Made by a program: the position numbers and the translations under genes
In this document: in pieces, positions 49,600 to 62,240 of the stretch
Position numbering within the stretch: the first letter of the stretch is position 1
How the letters are laid out: each line of letters opens with the position of its first letter
NCBI RefSeq assembly: GCF_023065955.2
Contig: NW_026623050.1
Coordinates: 21,224,501 to 21,288,500, forward strand
Length of the DNA stretch: 64,000 bases
Reading direction: 5' to 3'
From: Ursus arctos
Lineage: Eukaryota; Chordata; Mammalia; Carnivora; Ursidae
The notes under the pieces: generated by a model
Databases searched by the model: none
Seen by the model: the letters and a program-made list of their open reading frames with translations, nothing else
Told to the model about the DNA's origin: nothing

Positions 49600-50590
49600 T
49601 TTTACAGTGTTTTTTCTTGATTTTTGGTGGGTTTCATAGTGTTGGATTGAATGCCAGACATCACCTGTAGAACAGGAGAGACTGAGGTAAGTCGTATCTA
49701 GGCCTAGAAACAGCACACCTATTGTCCTGCGATGACATTAGCGCCGGAGGCTGAGCCCGCGCCATCAGGAGTTGAGCTGGATTTGAACTTTGTGCTGCTG
49801 TGGTTATTTTCAGCACACCACCATCGTCACGTATCTCCAGTGTTATCTTGTGCTTATGTTGGGGCCTAGTTTTCCAGAAGGCTTCTCTCAATGTTCCTGG
49901 TTCACCTTTAGCTTAAGGCCTTCCCTATGTTCCTGGCACGTCAGAGACTGTCTCTCCCCACCCTCTGGCTCTCCCCCTCTCCCCCTGCAGGAGATGACTG
50001 TTGTTTGTGGCTCATGCTAGCTAGCCAGGTGTGGGAGAAGAGGCTTTTCTGTTATTCTGGTCCAGTCTCGGTGTTAGGTGGGTTCTGGCACACTAGTTGT
50101 GAGGGTCTCATAAATTGGAAAAACTTTCCTTAAGGTAAGTACTGTGTTTTCTTATTGCTTTTCAAGAAAGTCTGAAACTCTTAATCTGGCCTATAAAGGC
50201 TAGTATGTCTATCTCTTCAGGTTTCTTTTTCAAACTTTAGCCAAAATGGACTTCTTTGCACTCCTTCCTGACAGAAGGCCTTTGCATGTGTGGGTCTCTG
50301 CCCTTAATAAGAGCATGTGAACACTGAACACCCCCCCCCCCGGTCATCTTGTGGGTGAGAGAATGCATGCTCTGGATGGCAGAACAGAAAAATAGAAGGA
50401 GCCTCAGTTCTTCATGACCACAGACCTAGCACAACAGCCCCGGGCTGCCTAACTCCTGACCTCATGCTGTATGAAAGAGTAAGTTCTAATTTATCTAAGC
50501 CTCTGTGTTCTCTTCACTCAGGATTCTGTTGTTACTATTATTAGCCAAATACATTCCTAACAAACCACCATCTCTGTTTAATCTCATGGG
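49600..50590. other. Intergenic, probably old repeat, unassigned
   Basis: Moderately GC-rich, with a poly-C run at 50331-50341. No coding frame of note. Confidence 0.35.
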
Positions 50591-50618
50591 TGAAAATGAT
50601 TAAGAAAAACAGGAGCTT

Positions 50619-50797
50619 GGGTCACCTGGGTGGCTCAGTTGGTTAAGCGTCTGCCTTCCACTCAGGTCATGATCCCAGGGTCCTGGGATGGAATCGGGCT
50701 CCCCAGTGGGGAGTCTGCTTCTCCCTCTCCCTCCCCCGCTTGTGCTCTCTGTCACTGTCTCTCTCTCTCTCAAATAAGTAAATAAAATCTTTAAAAA
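50619..50797 (+). mobile_element. Can-SINE
   Basis: Sense copy starting GGGTCACCTGGGTGGCTCAG, ending 'aaataagtaaataaaatcttt'. Confidence 0.92.
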
Positions 50798-50799
50798 GA

Positions 50800-52980
50800 A
50801 ACAATAAACCTTTTGGAGCATTAATTGCCTTTTTAAATCAATATTTGATTTTGTAGATTAGAAGGTAGAGTAGAAAACCGCTGATTTCCTTTCTCACATT
50901 TTCCTGTCTCTCTCTCTCCTTTAATTTCTAGAAGCTACTAGCCAGTTCCCTTCCCATAATCCCTGTGCTCTCGGAATCTTGACCACAACTTTTAATTCTT
51001 GGTTTTGATTTCCAAAATACCCATGTAACTTGTTTAATAACTCCCAGAGTCATGTCATTTATACATTGTATAAGCATGCCTTTTGTATTTTCAAATACTT
51101 CAAGGATAAAAATGTAGAAAAGGCTACAAGAACACAAAACCTGACGTACACCACTGGAGCAGCTTTCTGAGGGCAACTAGATCAGCAAATTTGAGCATGA
51201 TCAACTAGTTACCAATGCACCAAGTTTACTAATATGTTACCAGTATTTCTGTACCTTTCTATAAGATTTTACGGGGAGAATTCTCTGAAAAGACTCCACT
51301 GAAGTCTAGATACATTATGATTTCTTCATTTCCCTTATCTGCCTAACACAATCCAACGGACAGCTTAGCAACCAAATGGCAGGTTTTTTGGTTGCCTAGT
51401 TCGATTCAGGTTAACATTATTTACCTGAACTTCTCACAGATCAATAAATATAAATGTCTTAAAAACATCAACAGGGTACAAATCTGATCATTAAATGTTT
51501 ACTTACTTGGTAACTATAAGCTCTCTCATATGCAATGGACTTCTAAATCACACCAATATATTAGTTTTTACAAGGAAATATTTGTAAGTTAAAGACTACT
51601 TCATTAATCAAATACTCAAAGTATGTCACTCAGCAATACATAGATTATCTATTTAGGCAGCTAAATAATCAATCCCATTGGCTTCTTAAAACAGGCAATT
51701 AACATTTCAGAACACACACAGTAAGCAATAGTTTAAGTGCATTACTAATTGCCTGAATTTACCAAAATGTGGCTAGCACAGAGCTCTGAACATAGTATAG
51801 GTTAATAAATACACATTGAAGGATTGACAATATTTTTAGAATGCACTATATTTGAGTGGTAGGATGTTCAAAAGGATAATTCAAATGGGTAATCTATTGT
51901 GTCAGAGGAAGGAAAAGCTTTGCATTTAGTCAGTAGAAATAAACTAAGGTGAAACCATACAAGTGACCAAAAATTATGAGATAAAAGAAGAATTTTATGG
52001 AATGGTTGGCATGCTTTTAATCACAAGAGGTGGGATGGCGGGGTGCTGAGAAACCAACAGGATTCTAAACAGAATTCACGTTCTTGGTCTAAGAGTGCTC
52101 ACGCTGCACTCCCTGTCGCCCTGGCCGAGGGCCCCCCTGCCTTAAAGCAATGGCATTGTAACAAGAACACTGCGTACTAATGAAGAAAACAGTGACAAAA
52201 GGCAGGAACACACACAAACAGGCTAAAATAGGCAACATTCATGGTTGTGTTGTTGTTTTTTGTTTTGGGGTTTTTGTTTCGTTGCAACATTCATGTTGAA
52301 GGAAATTCTGGTGAGGAGTTTAACAAAGAGATATACGTGGTAAAGACTGAGATTGTGAGGAAAAGAATACCAAGCACGACTCAGAAGGTTAACTTGAACC
52401 TTGAAAGAATTTCTGGGAGCTGCAAACCTTTTCCTCCTCTCTCTGTCCTTGGGTTATTGATCACATGGTTGCATAGCAATATTACCTCTCCTGCTCTACT
52501 CATTGGCAATATTGTCTGAGAGGAGCAGAAGGCACAAGCTTTCCCTCGTGGTGTTCTGTGTGAATTGACCTGAAAGGAAGAAAGCAGACAGCCTGCTGCA
52601 CATTTCTAGATATAACGACTTCCCCAAAAGGTTAGGCTTCCTGTAGTGAGGGTAGATGAGGACAGGTTCAGGGTATAATAGGTTTACTAGAGTAGAATTT
52701 GCTAATTCCTAATGGCGAAATGTCACGTGGCATTGGAAAGTATTTTGGCAAACGTGTGCTTCTCTGAGAACCATTGGTTCTAAAGGAAATTTTAGTTATA
52801 GCTTCTCGTTTCTAGTCCACACACGGGTATTGTAGAAAGATTCTACAATAATTTATGTAATTTAGTAGGTGATCTATCCAAGAGAGAGATTTTTGGCCCG
52901 AATATTCATCTAAATTAAAGACAATTTAATAAATTGCAAGTTAGCTGATTTTACCTGAAAAAAATAGCCTACATTTTTTA
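50800..52980. other. Intergenic AT-rich sequence, no gene
   Basis: No coding frame stands out and I recognise no repeat with confidence. A T/G-rich patch lies at 52240-52285. Confidence 0.5.
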
Positions 52981-52984
52981 AACT

Positions 52985-53530
52985 AATAGACTGCTTTTTA
53001 GAACAGTTTTAGATTTATAGAAAAGTTGATAGACTACAGAGAGTTCCAGTATGTCCTCTCCCCCCTGCACACTCAGTCTCTATCGTTAGCGTCATACATA
53101 AATGTGGTACATTTGATACAACTGATGAATCAATATTGATACATTAACTGAAGCCCATGGTTGACATTCAGGTTCCCTCTATTTGTACGGGTCTGTGGGT
53201 TTGACAAATACACAGTGTCACGTGTTCACCCTTATAGCATCATACAGAATAGTTACGTTGCTTAAAAAAATCCCCTGTGGACCACCTATTCATCCCTCCC
53301 TTCCTCCCAAGCCCCTGGAAACCACTAATCTTTTTACTGTCTCTATAGTTTTTTTTTTTTCTTTTCCCAGAAAGTCATACAGTTGAAAGTACCCAGTATG
53401 TAGCCTTTTCAGACTGACTTCTTTCACTTAATCACACGCATTGAAGATGCCTCCATGTCTTTTTGTGGCTTGATAGCTCATTTATTTTTATCACTAAATA
53501 ATATTCCATTGTATGGCTTTAAAAAAACCA
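52985..53530 (-). mobile_element. Old L1 3' fragment (antisense)
   Basis: 'gaacagttttagatttatagaaaag', 'cccaagcccctggaaaccactaatc', 'tcttttcccagaaagtcatac', 'ttgtggcttgatagctcattt'. Same family as 36040-36720. Confidence 0.8.
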
Positions 53531-53534
53531 ATCA

Positions 53535-54785
53535 TTACATTTAAAGATTTTGTTTCCCCTGTTAAATTATTATCATAAATGCTATTTTATTGTTGAGGAA
53601 GGATTTATGCCCTTCCAGCATTGTCTCCCCTTGGAATATAGCTTTTCACCCACAGGTCTAGACTAAAGGTCTAGTGTATGGAAGGGAAAGAGCTTTTCCC
53701 AATAATAAACGATGCGTTATATGATTAATATTTCCTAACAGTTATAACAGGATTAAACATAACATAGTTCCTGATCTGAGAGAAGGCATGTTAATAGTAT
53801 ACACTATAAGTTCTAACTATACAGTAGAAATATTTACAAAATTGTATTGCTTTATAAAACGAAGCAATTAAAACAAAGCAATTTTTCTTTCATTCAGAAA
53901 AATGCCCAAATCTGATCTAATTTGCAGCAGCCGGACCCCACTTGCAGGTGACTAAGTACTCTGAACATTACACACTTATCTTTTAAATATTGATAATGCC
54001 ATTTTTCATTTCCTTGACACGAAATCCCACAGGGAATAATTATGCTAATAAACCTTAATGATTCTTGCAAATAAATGATCAAACCAAATTGCTACTGTTG
54101 ATTTATATTAATGGATGCCTTTAGGATGAGATTTGCCAGTACGGTGCTGCCTCTTGAATCTCAATTCATCTTATTTAGTTGAAGAGTGTACATAGTTTGT
54201 TAAATAGATGAAGTGTTTAAAATATAATGTGTTTGTGCAGTTCTCTCACTTCATAATGTTCAAGCATTACCATCTTGCTTGTGGCAAATCTGCATTTAAT
54301 GGTTTCATTGTATAGAACTTCCTTTCGTACTTTGTCTCACTGTGATCTGCAGTTAGGAAGTGACTATTTCTGGTTGATTCAGAATAAGCCAGTTTCCATA
54401 TGTTGAATCTGATGGTTTCATTAAGACAGTAAAATCTGTTTCTGGCTATTTGAGCCACCATAATCTGGAATCACACGGACTAGGTGATGATGGGATCAAG
54501 AGCTAATAGTTGGGGGTGGGGAAGGATACGGTTAAATGACTTGTCACCCCACGTACACCTAGATCAGTGGGTCCCTTCCTTCCCTGCTCTCTCACTTTTC
54601 ATCCTTGCTCTTGGCATCCCTCCAATTCCACTGGAAAGAGGAAGTTGCTGATGTGGTGAATTCTAAGGTAACCCCAGAAAGTAACTATAGACACGTGATA
54701 CATGCACTTTCAAGGTTGGGGACACCACACAGAAAGAAGGCTTATTCATTGTGGATATGAATAAAATTTTATCTGAGTAATTTTT
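53535..54785. other. Intergenic sequence, no gene
   Basis: No coding or repeat signal that I can support. Confidence 0.45.
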
Positions 54786-54805
54786 TTTAAAGCCACATTT
54801 ATTTA

Positions 54806-54989
54806 GGGGCGCCTGGGTGGCACAGCGGTTAAGCGTCTGCGTTCGGCTCAGGGCTTGATCCCCGCGTTGTGGGATCGAGCCCCACGTCAGGCTCCTCCGC
54901 TTCTTCCTCTCCCACTCCCCCTGCTTGTGTTCCCTCTCTCGCTGGCTGTCTCTATCTCTAATAAATAAATAAATCTTAAAAAAAAAAAT
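54806..54989 (+). mobile_element. Young Can-SINE with 17-bp TSD
   Basis: Perfect duplication AAAGCCACATTTATTTA (54789-54805, 54990-55006). The head has the ursid-like 'cacagcggttaagcgtctgc' form. Confidence 0.96.
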
Positions 54990-55025
54990 AAAGCCACATT
55001 TATTTAAAATACCATGAAGTTCAGA

Positions 55026-55129
55026 GGGGCCTGGCTGACTCAGTTGGTAAGGCCTATGACTCTTGATCTCGGGGTCTTGGGTTTGAGCCCAATGTCCAGG
55101 AGAGTGATCACTTAAAAAAATAAAATAAG
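55026..55129 (+). mobile_element. Short, diverged Can-SINE
   Basis: 'ggggcctggctgactcagttggtaaggcctatgactcttgatctcgg' lacks the CT-rich half. It is flanked by ATACCATG(A/T)AGTT (55009-55021, 55130-55142), 20 bp from the previous SINE. Confidence 0.85.
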
Positions 55130-55142
55130 ATACCATGTAGTT

Positions 55143-56520
55143 GGAAAAAAATATTACCTTCATCTAGATAATTGCCTCAATTGCCCATTTTTGTGCATTT
55201 TGTCACAAGCATATGAGAAAAACAGTCCAGACACAACAGGTATAGGAACAGAAATGAATGAAAAGTGTTATAAATTAGTATTAAAATAGGGGATCAGCAC
55301 ATACATATCGTGTGTATATAAACAGGATATGCGACAGCAAATAATAATTGCTTAGGGATTTGTCATCTGGCGCAGAGGGACCGCAACTTGGTTAGTGGTG
55401 AAGCAAAGATGACCACGTTCGATTCATTGTAAAGAACAGAGGCGTCTCTTTCTCAATTATAAAGCTCTTACTGATTTTTAAAAATACGTATGTGTGTATT
55501 GATATATAAGCACATATATATGTAAACTATATTCAGAAAGTTTTTTTTTATTACTTAACTTTGGAAAAAGTACCTAATTTGATCAAATTTGTTATATTTG
55601 TGACATTTTTTCCTAATGGAAAATTAATTAGACCAAAAATTTTTAACCACTAAATGCATTATTTTATTCATTGTGGAATGTTCCAATTTAGCAAAAAAAA
55701 AAAAAAAAAAAAAAAAAGGAGCAATGCAAATATGCAATGATAAGGAGATGATTAAATAAATAATAGCACATTAGCTATGTACCTAGAGAATGTGGGTATG
55801 TCTGGAGGGCTAGAGGGGCAGGCCCAGGAGAGATGATTTGCAGAGAGCCCGAGCAAACTTGTAGGAGAGGAGAATGGAAGCTCAGAACGTGAGCACCCAG
55901 TCTAAGATCCTGGAGAGAAAGAGGCACACAGTAACCCTTCCGGAGGAATGGCAAATGAAGACAGCAGCTACCTGAGGAGGGAGAGCCAGAGAACCCAAGC
56001 TGGCTGTGAGCACTTGAAGCGAGGCAAAGGAGTATTGGTGCAAGGCTATTGACATTGTCTTAAGACTCAGCCCTGCTTGGTCCACTGCCAGAAACCAGAG
56101 AGGAATTATGGGGCTGTAGGAAGAGGGAGACAGGGAAGGGAGGAAATGGGGGAGGAGGAGTGAGAAAGAGAGGCTGTATCAATTAACTAATAGAGCTAAC
56201 AGACAGGAATGGCCCAGAAATACTGTAACAACTTTACCTTGCGATAATAGATGATAAAGGGTATAAGGAAATGCAGTGCAAAACATTCAGGAAGCATTTT
56301 CCTGCTGCCTGATATCTACTGAGCACCTGCTAGACACCAGTCTCTTCATATATAATATAATCATCCAGACAAACCAGTTCATTTTACATGTGAAGAAAAC
56401 AAGATTCAAAAGAAGCAGCTTGCCAAATTCATGGAAGGGGCCAGTCATGGGACAGAGTTTTGTATCAAGTCTGCCTCCCCAGCTCTTTCACAAAGTTCAG
56501 TCGTTTTCAAATTATGGATC
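55143..56520. other. Intergenic, poly-A run, no gene
   Basis: Contains an A25 run at about 55693-55717. Otherwise unassigned. Confidence 0.5.
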
Positions 56521-56521
56521 A

Positions 56522-56713
56522 CAAATAAGAAAGATAGAAAGATGAAAGAAGGGAAAGAAGGAAGGAAAGACGGGGAGGAAGCGAGGGAGGGAGGAAGAAA
56601 AAAGGAAGGAGGGAGAGAGAAAGAGAAAGAAGAAAAAGAAAAGAAAAGGAGGAAGGAAGGAAGGAAGGAAGGAAAGAAAGAAAGAAAGAAAGAAGGAAAA
56701 AGAAAGAAAGAAA

Positions 56714-56765
<52 letters not shown>

Positions 56766-56795
56766 AAAAAAAAAAGAAAAGAAAAAAGAGAAGAG
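56522..56795. repeat. Polypurine (GAAA/GGAA)n tract
   Basis: About 270 bp of purine-rich sequence; bases 56583-56795 (213 nt) hold only A and G, with blocks of (GGAA)n then (GAAA)n. Long reading frames in it are low-complexity artefacts. Confidence 0.97.
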
Positions 56796-56799
56796 TGAA

Positions 56800-57570
56800 T
56801 CATGATGTAAAATGTGTTTCTTACTATGGGTCAAGGTCGAAAAAGTCTAAAAACTACTGAATTAGAGCACATTCCCTCTCTTTCCCAATCTTAGGGAGAT
56901 GCTTCTAACTTCTAAATTACAGCAAATTTCTCATTTTATGGAATATTTTCCACAATGCCTGGGGCATCATTCCATACAAAATCTTTTTTTTTTTTTCAAA
57001 TAATCACGGAGTCTAACACGTTTCAAGTTTTTTCCACAAACTATACCAATCCTGCCCATAATGATGGAGTGTATACCAAAGTGATCCCCATTTATTCTTT
57101 CCAAGGATTCTGGAAATATGGGGAATGCTAGGAGAAACTGATCCAAGCATAAAGGCTACCTGGAGAAAGGAATCAATGGTTTCAATCCTAACTTTGGAAG
57201 CAGTCAGTGCCAGAGAATCCAATTTTAAATAAGCAGATACATTATGGGGAATCCAGACTATAGATCCTTACATCTAACCTCTCTCCCTAGAGACCGTTGG
57301 TAAACTTACTGAATTTGCTTGGTCCTTCACTTGGGATTTCTGACCACGTATCAGTGTGGGGTTCAACACATTGAGTGTTGAACACACAGGTCTCGTCATA
57401 CAAGATACTGCTGGGAGGAGGACAGAATAACCACGACAAGTCAGCTCTGGCCTAAAATGTTTCCTATAAGGAAACATCAGTTGTAAAAGTAGCAAAAAAA
57501 AGAAAAGGAAGAATGAGAGAGTAAATAGAGCCAGAAGCGACAAGAGCATGTATTCTTGTGTCCTGACTTT
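56800..57570. other. Intergenic sequence, no gene
   Basis: Nothing I can assign; a T-run lies near 56984-56997. Confidence 0.45.
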
Positions 57571-57573
57571 TTT

Positions 57574-57759
57574 TTTTTTTTTCAAGATTTATTTATTCAT
57601 TTTGAGAGAGCACGTGTGAGCAGGGGGCAGGGCACAGGGAGAGAAGTAGACTCCCCACTGAGTGACAGCCCAACTTTGCGCTTGATCTCGTGACCCTGAC
57701 ATCATGACCCAAGCCAAAATCAAGAGTCGGATGCTTAAGCAACTCAGCCAAAAATGCCG
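57574..57759 (-). mobile_element. Can-SINE (older)
   Basis: Antisense copy with a damaged head ('gccaaaaatgccgc'). Flanked by CTGAC(A)TTTTTTT (57562, 57760). Confidence 0.85.
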
Positions 57760-57774
57760 CTGACATTTTTTTAT

Positions 57775-58379
57775 GCCTCTTTGGACCTCTAGTTATTTCT
57801 ATAGTGATGTGCACATACCAATAGCTATCCACAGTATACCTCTCCACCATATAATTCTGTTCCTTAGGATTTTCTTCCCTTTCCTACTAGGAAATAGCCA
57901 AATCATATCCCACAAAGGATAATCCAGCCCCTTAGCCCTTTAGGATCTATAATAGTACCTGGCATCTGGTGACCTGAATTGAGCTAATATTTCTTATTGA
58001 ATCTATGACACCATCAGTGGTAGGATGCCTGAGTATTTTATTCATCAGTAAAGGGGAAAAAAAAAACACTTCAATTTAACTGTGGCACATTATCTATTTT
58101 AAGACCCATCCCAATTTCAGAAAGACGAAAATGAAAAAGAAAAGTATGTCTTGGAGTCTATGAAACATGGATTTTCCCCTGTGGAAGTAGATTTTACTAC
58201 ATTTACCCTAAGGCACGCCATCGTGAAGCAGCACAGCTGAGAAATTGTGCGAATGCTAACTACCCCAACCAACCAAACTATTGCTATTAACCTGCCCCTC
58301 AGCAAAGCAGGATCCTGATGGTGTTCTCAAGTAATTTTTTAATCCCTGCTTGACACCAACCAGGGCAACTGCTATCCTC
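57775..58379. other. Intergenic sequence, no gene
   Basis: No supported feature. Confidence 0.45.
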
Positions 58380-59215
58380 TGCATCACCTAGCGTCTTCTG
58401 TGACACAGACGCCAAGACCAAACTGGCTGGTCAAGGGGTTCATTTGGGGAAAGGACTTTATAGGAGAAAGGGGGAGGGAGAAGTAGAGGTGGGCATGGAG
58501 AACCTTCAGAACGGACACGGGTCTGACCCCTTTAAAAGGAGAGAGGAAAAGAGGAAGAGCCCCAAACTGCACAACTGACGACGTCTCTGCCAGGCCGGTG
58601 GGGAGTCTCCAAGCAAAGCCTTCCCGTTAGACATGTCCCTTGTGGGGCCAAAAAGTCCCAGCCCCCTCCCCGGCCATGCTCAGGCATTGGCTGGGAGCGG
58701 CTTTGGCACGAACGCGGCCAAAGACCCCAACGTGCAGCAGCTGGAGGTCGGACCATGGCTTTCCTTGGAGCAGAGCACCCCCACGACTGCTACACTGACA
58801 CGTGGAGTGCCACTCTGCTCCCCACAGTTACAGCGGCTGTCGCGTGGCCTCTGGTCTTCTCCTGGGTCATCTATGTCATCGTTGCTCTGCTGACATCTTC
58901 TCTAAACAGACTCCCCGTGCCCACTCCTTCTACTTACATCTTGGAATCAGGCACATCAACCCCTAAGAGAGGACATGGCCTGCATGGTACCACCAGCATT
59001 CAGCGTCACTCCCACCGCCCAGCTGGGATCCCTAGTTTTCCACAAGTCCACACAGAGCTGCTCCTCTGTTTCCAGAGCTCCCCTATTGAGTGTGCAGAAG
59101 AGGACACTGCCCCTCCCCACTCCCTCTTGGCTGCAGAATCATTATGGAACAGTCTCCAAATTTTAAAAACTTCAAGGCTTAGAAACCTTTGCAAGGAGAC
59201 ATTCATGAGATGAGT
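58380..59215 (+). other. GC-rich intergenic block with a 152-codon ORF
   Basis: Higher GC than its surroundings. An ORF 58755-59213 starts in a good Kozak context (GGACCATGG) and has a hydrophobic stretch (VAWPLVFSWVIYVIVALL) at about residues 29-46 that could span a membrane. I recognise no family, domain or splice structure. It may be chance or an old repeat. Confidence 0.2.
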
Positions 59216-59334
59216 TCCCAGGTATTTTATGAAACAAGACAAACCTGTGTTCAAATATTTCATGATCCGATGCAAAGAAACTCTTAGAAGCTTAAAGGAT
59301 GCAATTCTGAACCTATTTAGAGGATGCATTGGCA

Positions 59335-59465
59335 AAGACAGACAGTATCTTTGACCTTGAACAAGTTATTTGACCTCCCTGATGTCTGTTTCTTCCTCTA
59401 TAAAATGAAGAGGGTGGGCTAGATAATCCTTGAGGCCTCTTCTAGCACTAACATTCTATGAAATA
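59335..59465 (+). mobile_element. MIR fragment (sense)
   Basis: 'gaccttgaacaagttatttgacctccctgatgtctg', 'ctataaaatgaag', 'ggcctcttctagcactaacattctatga' follow MIR. Confidence 0.7.
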
Positions 59466-59469
59466 AAAG

Positions 59470-60685
59470 TCAACTTAGAGATTAATTGGGTTTCTGAGCC
59501 TCGAGCAATTAATTACACTGTCGCTGCCCTTCAACAGACCCGTCACAGAAGAAAATTAGATTCAACTGACAGATTTTAATCTTCACCAACTCATGTTGAA
59601 TTGAAGTCCAACATTATTTTTTAAGATTTGCAAATTAATGCTTTCACAAAAGGTTCAATGGCTTTCTGGGCAAGGAATCTGACCTGATAGACATTATAAT
59701 ACCAAAGCCATTCTTTTCCATTTGAAAAATAGTCATTGTGCTGACTTTTTTCTATATTCAGAACCTCAGCAGGCACTCTACCAGCATTTTATAAAGTGAT
59801 CAAGAGTGGTTTTGTGAAATTCTTTACCAATTTCTGAAGTGCTCGAGGACATCTGTGATCAGGGACTCTAGTTGTGCCCATACCTACTTCATCTAATTCC
59901 ATCATGTTTTTCTTACTTTTGTTTTCCTGCTGCATCGCCTTTACCCTGGGTCAGCACAGAATTATTAGAAAAACATCTTGGTTAACTTTCTATCCCCCCC
60001 CCCCAAAAAATATCTGTTTTGATTTCCAGTTAATAAGGAAGTATTTTACTTTATCTTCTTTTTAATGCCTATTCATTTCAACAATGCTGATATTGTCCTA
60101 TTCTTTCCTTAAATGTAACAGTTCATATCTAGTTTAGATTTTAAAAATTAAATCCCATAACTTTTGGTTTATTGGGCTTTGATTTCTGAGATCTATTTTC
60201 TACTTTAGTGTCATGTCCACTTGCTTTGGTTCGATCTCCTATATAAAGGTTTAGAGAATAATATGAACACCCATGTTTCCATAAGAAAACTGATCTAAGA
60301 AAAACTGTGGAAACTATTTTTGTGCACCACCACATATTCTGGTCTCATTTCTCCCCCTTGAGCTAAGACCGTTCTGTATTTAGTAGCATTTATCATTCCC
60401 GTGCTGGTCTTTATACTTTTAATACCTCTAAAAATGGGATGTTATTCTGCACGTTTAATAAGACTGAGCCATGCTTCCTAAACTGCTTTCCATCCACACG
60501 TGAGATCACAGCATGCTCTTACGTGTATACCTACTTTGTGTTCGCCAAGCTGTTTACTTTCCTAAAATGACCTTGAATGCATGGAATTTTAAAATCCAAA
60601 TATTCTTTAGTCAAATTCATCAAATATTTCCTTTATGTCTAATGTGGGGTTTTTTGGCCTCATTTAAATACTCTTATAGTAATGT
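59470..60685. other. Intergenic AT-rich sequence, no gene
   Basis: A poly-C run lies at 59995-60004. Parts may be old antisense L1. Nothing is coding. Confidence 0.4.
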
Positions 60686-61169
60686 GAGGTCATAAAGCTT
60701 TTCATGATCCAACTATAATTCGCCTGGGATTTATAGATTCTGTCTAATGTGAAATAGGTGTATAATTTTATCATCCTTTTGTCCGTATGAATAATCATTG
60801 TCCCAGTACCATTATCTTTCCCTTTGATCTGTAATGCACCAATTTCAGTTTTAATTACTACATGTTTATAGTAATACTCACTACCTGGTAGAGTAAGGCT
60901 TTACCTGATTTATTGTTCTTCAGATTTTTCTTGGCTATTCTTTGCCCTCCATTCTTCTATATAAATTTAGATTACCATTGCCAAATTCCATGAGAAAAAA
61001 GTATTGGGAATTTGATTGGAATTTCATCAAATCTATGGATCAATTTGGAGAAAAAACAATGTCTGCATGTAATTGGTACATCTCAGTAGCTTTTTAAAAA
61101 ATGTCCTTTAATTAAGCTTTAGAATTTTGTCTATAAAGATCTTGTGCCTCTTTTATTTCCAGTTAGAGT

Positions 61170-61645
61170 CTTTGTTTCTATCTTAAATAATATCTCTATC
61201 CTTGAAGGTTCCAGTAGGAAACGCACCCTCACAGGTGATTCACAAAGGTGTAGGCGGGGCTTAAGCAAACTACCAGGGATTATACAGTACCTAGGGGGCA
61301 ATAATGTCAGAGAATCAGTACTACTCTTAAACTTAAAGGAATGGGAAGAAGGCGATTTCCCAGAACGCAAAGACAGAAATAGCGATGGAGAGAGCCCTCT
61401 GATGCGAGCTGTGACCTTTGAGAGAGGAATACAGCCAGCCAAGAACAGCCCCACAGGGAGAGAGAGGAGGTAATACGATCCCCATCCTCATTTCCTCCTC
61501 CTTTGGATCTCCTGCTGGTGTTACCACTTACTGAACCTAAGGAGAAGTGGGAGAGCAAGGGAGCCTGTTACTACCGGACAGTATCCCGAGGTACTACCAG
61601 TGTAGAGAGAGGTGAAGAGTGAATCTGGAGGGGCAAATAGATGTC
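61170..61645. other. Unassigned insertion inside L1
   Basis: About 475 bp of GC-richer sequence breaking the L1, with 'ccccacagggagagagagg' and 'gtgaatctggaggggcaaatag'. Probably an old LTR or similar element. Reading frames run on both strands (61144-61473 +, 61131-61454 -) without recognisable products. Confidence 0.4.
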
Positions 61646-61825
61646 CAACACTATGTCTTTTTCACAATTTTCTGTTTATTGCTGCTATATAGAAATGAAA
61701 ACTATTTCTCCATATTGACTTTATATCCACTAGTCTTGCTGAATTCCATTCTAAATTTTAAATCACTTATCTGTAGATCCTCTTGAGTTTTCCATGTTCA
61801 TAAACATCTTTTTCTTTCCTAATGT

Positions 61826-62012
61826 CATTTTTAAAAAGATTTGAAAGAGTGCACGAGCAAGAGACAGCATGGGCGGGGGGAGGGGTAGAAGGAAAGGAAG
61901 AAGCAGGCTCCCAGCTGAGCACTGAGCCTGCCATGAGGCTTGATCCCAGAACCCCAAGGTCATGACCTGAGCTGAAGGCAGACGCTAAACCCCCTGAGCA
62001 CCCAGGTACCCC
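61826..62012 (-). mobile_element. Can-SINE
   Basis: Antisense copy, head 'gagcacccaggtacccc', imperfect TCTTTCCT(A/T)AT flanks. Confidence 0.87.
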
Positions 62013-62047
62013 TCTTTCCTTATACCGTTTAAAAAAATTTCTTCCCT

Positions 62048-62240
62048 GGGGCGCCTGGGTGTCTCAGTTGGCCAAGCATCTGACTTCAGCTCGGGTCATA
62101 ATCTCGGGGTCCTGAGTCAAGCCCCTTGTCGGGCTCTGTGCTTGGGGAGGACTCTGCTTCTCCCTCTCTCTGTGCCTCTCCTCCCACTCAGGAGTTTGCG
62201 TGCGCTCTCTCTCTCTCAAATAAATAAAATCATAAAAAAT
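62048..62240 (+). mobile_element. Can-SINE
   Basis: Sense copy starting GGGGCGCCTGGGTGTCTCAG. Flanked by TTTCTTCCCT (62038-62047, 62044-62053 after the tail). It faces the previous SINE head to head, 35 bp away. Confidence 0.92.

Noticed and set aside
56431..56834. Long Lys/Glu/Arg-rich or Phe/Ser-rich reading frames on both strands
   Set aside because: Translations of the simple purine repeat; no protein meaning.
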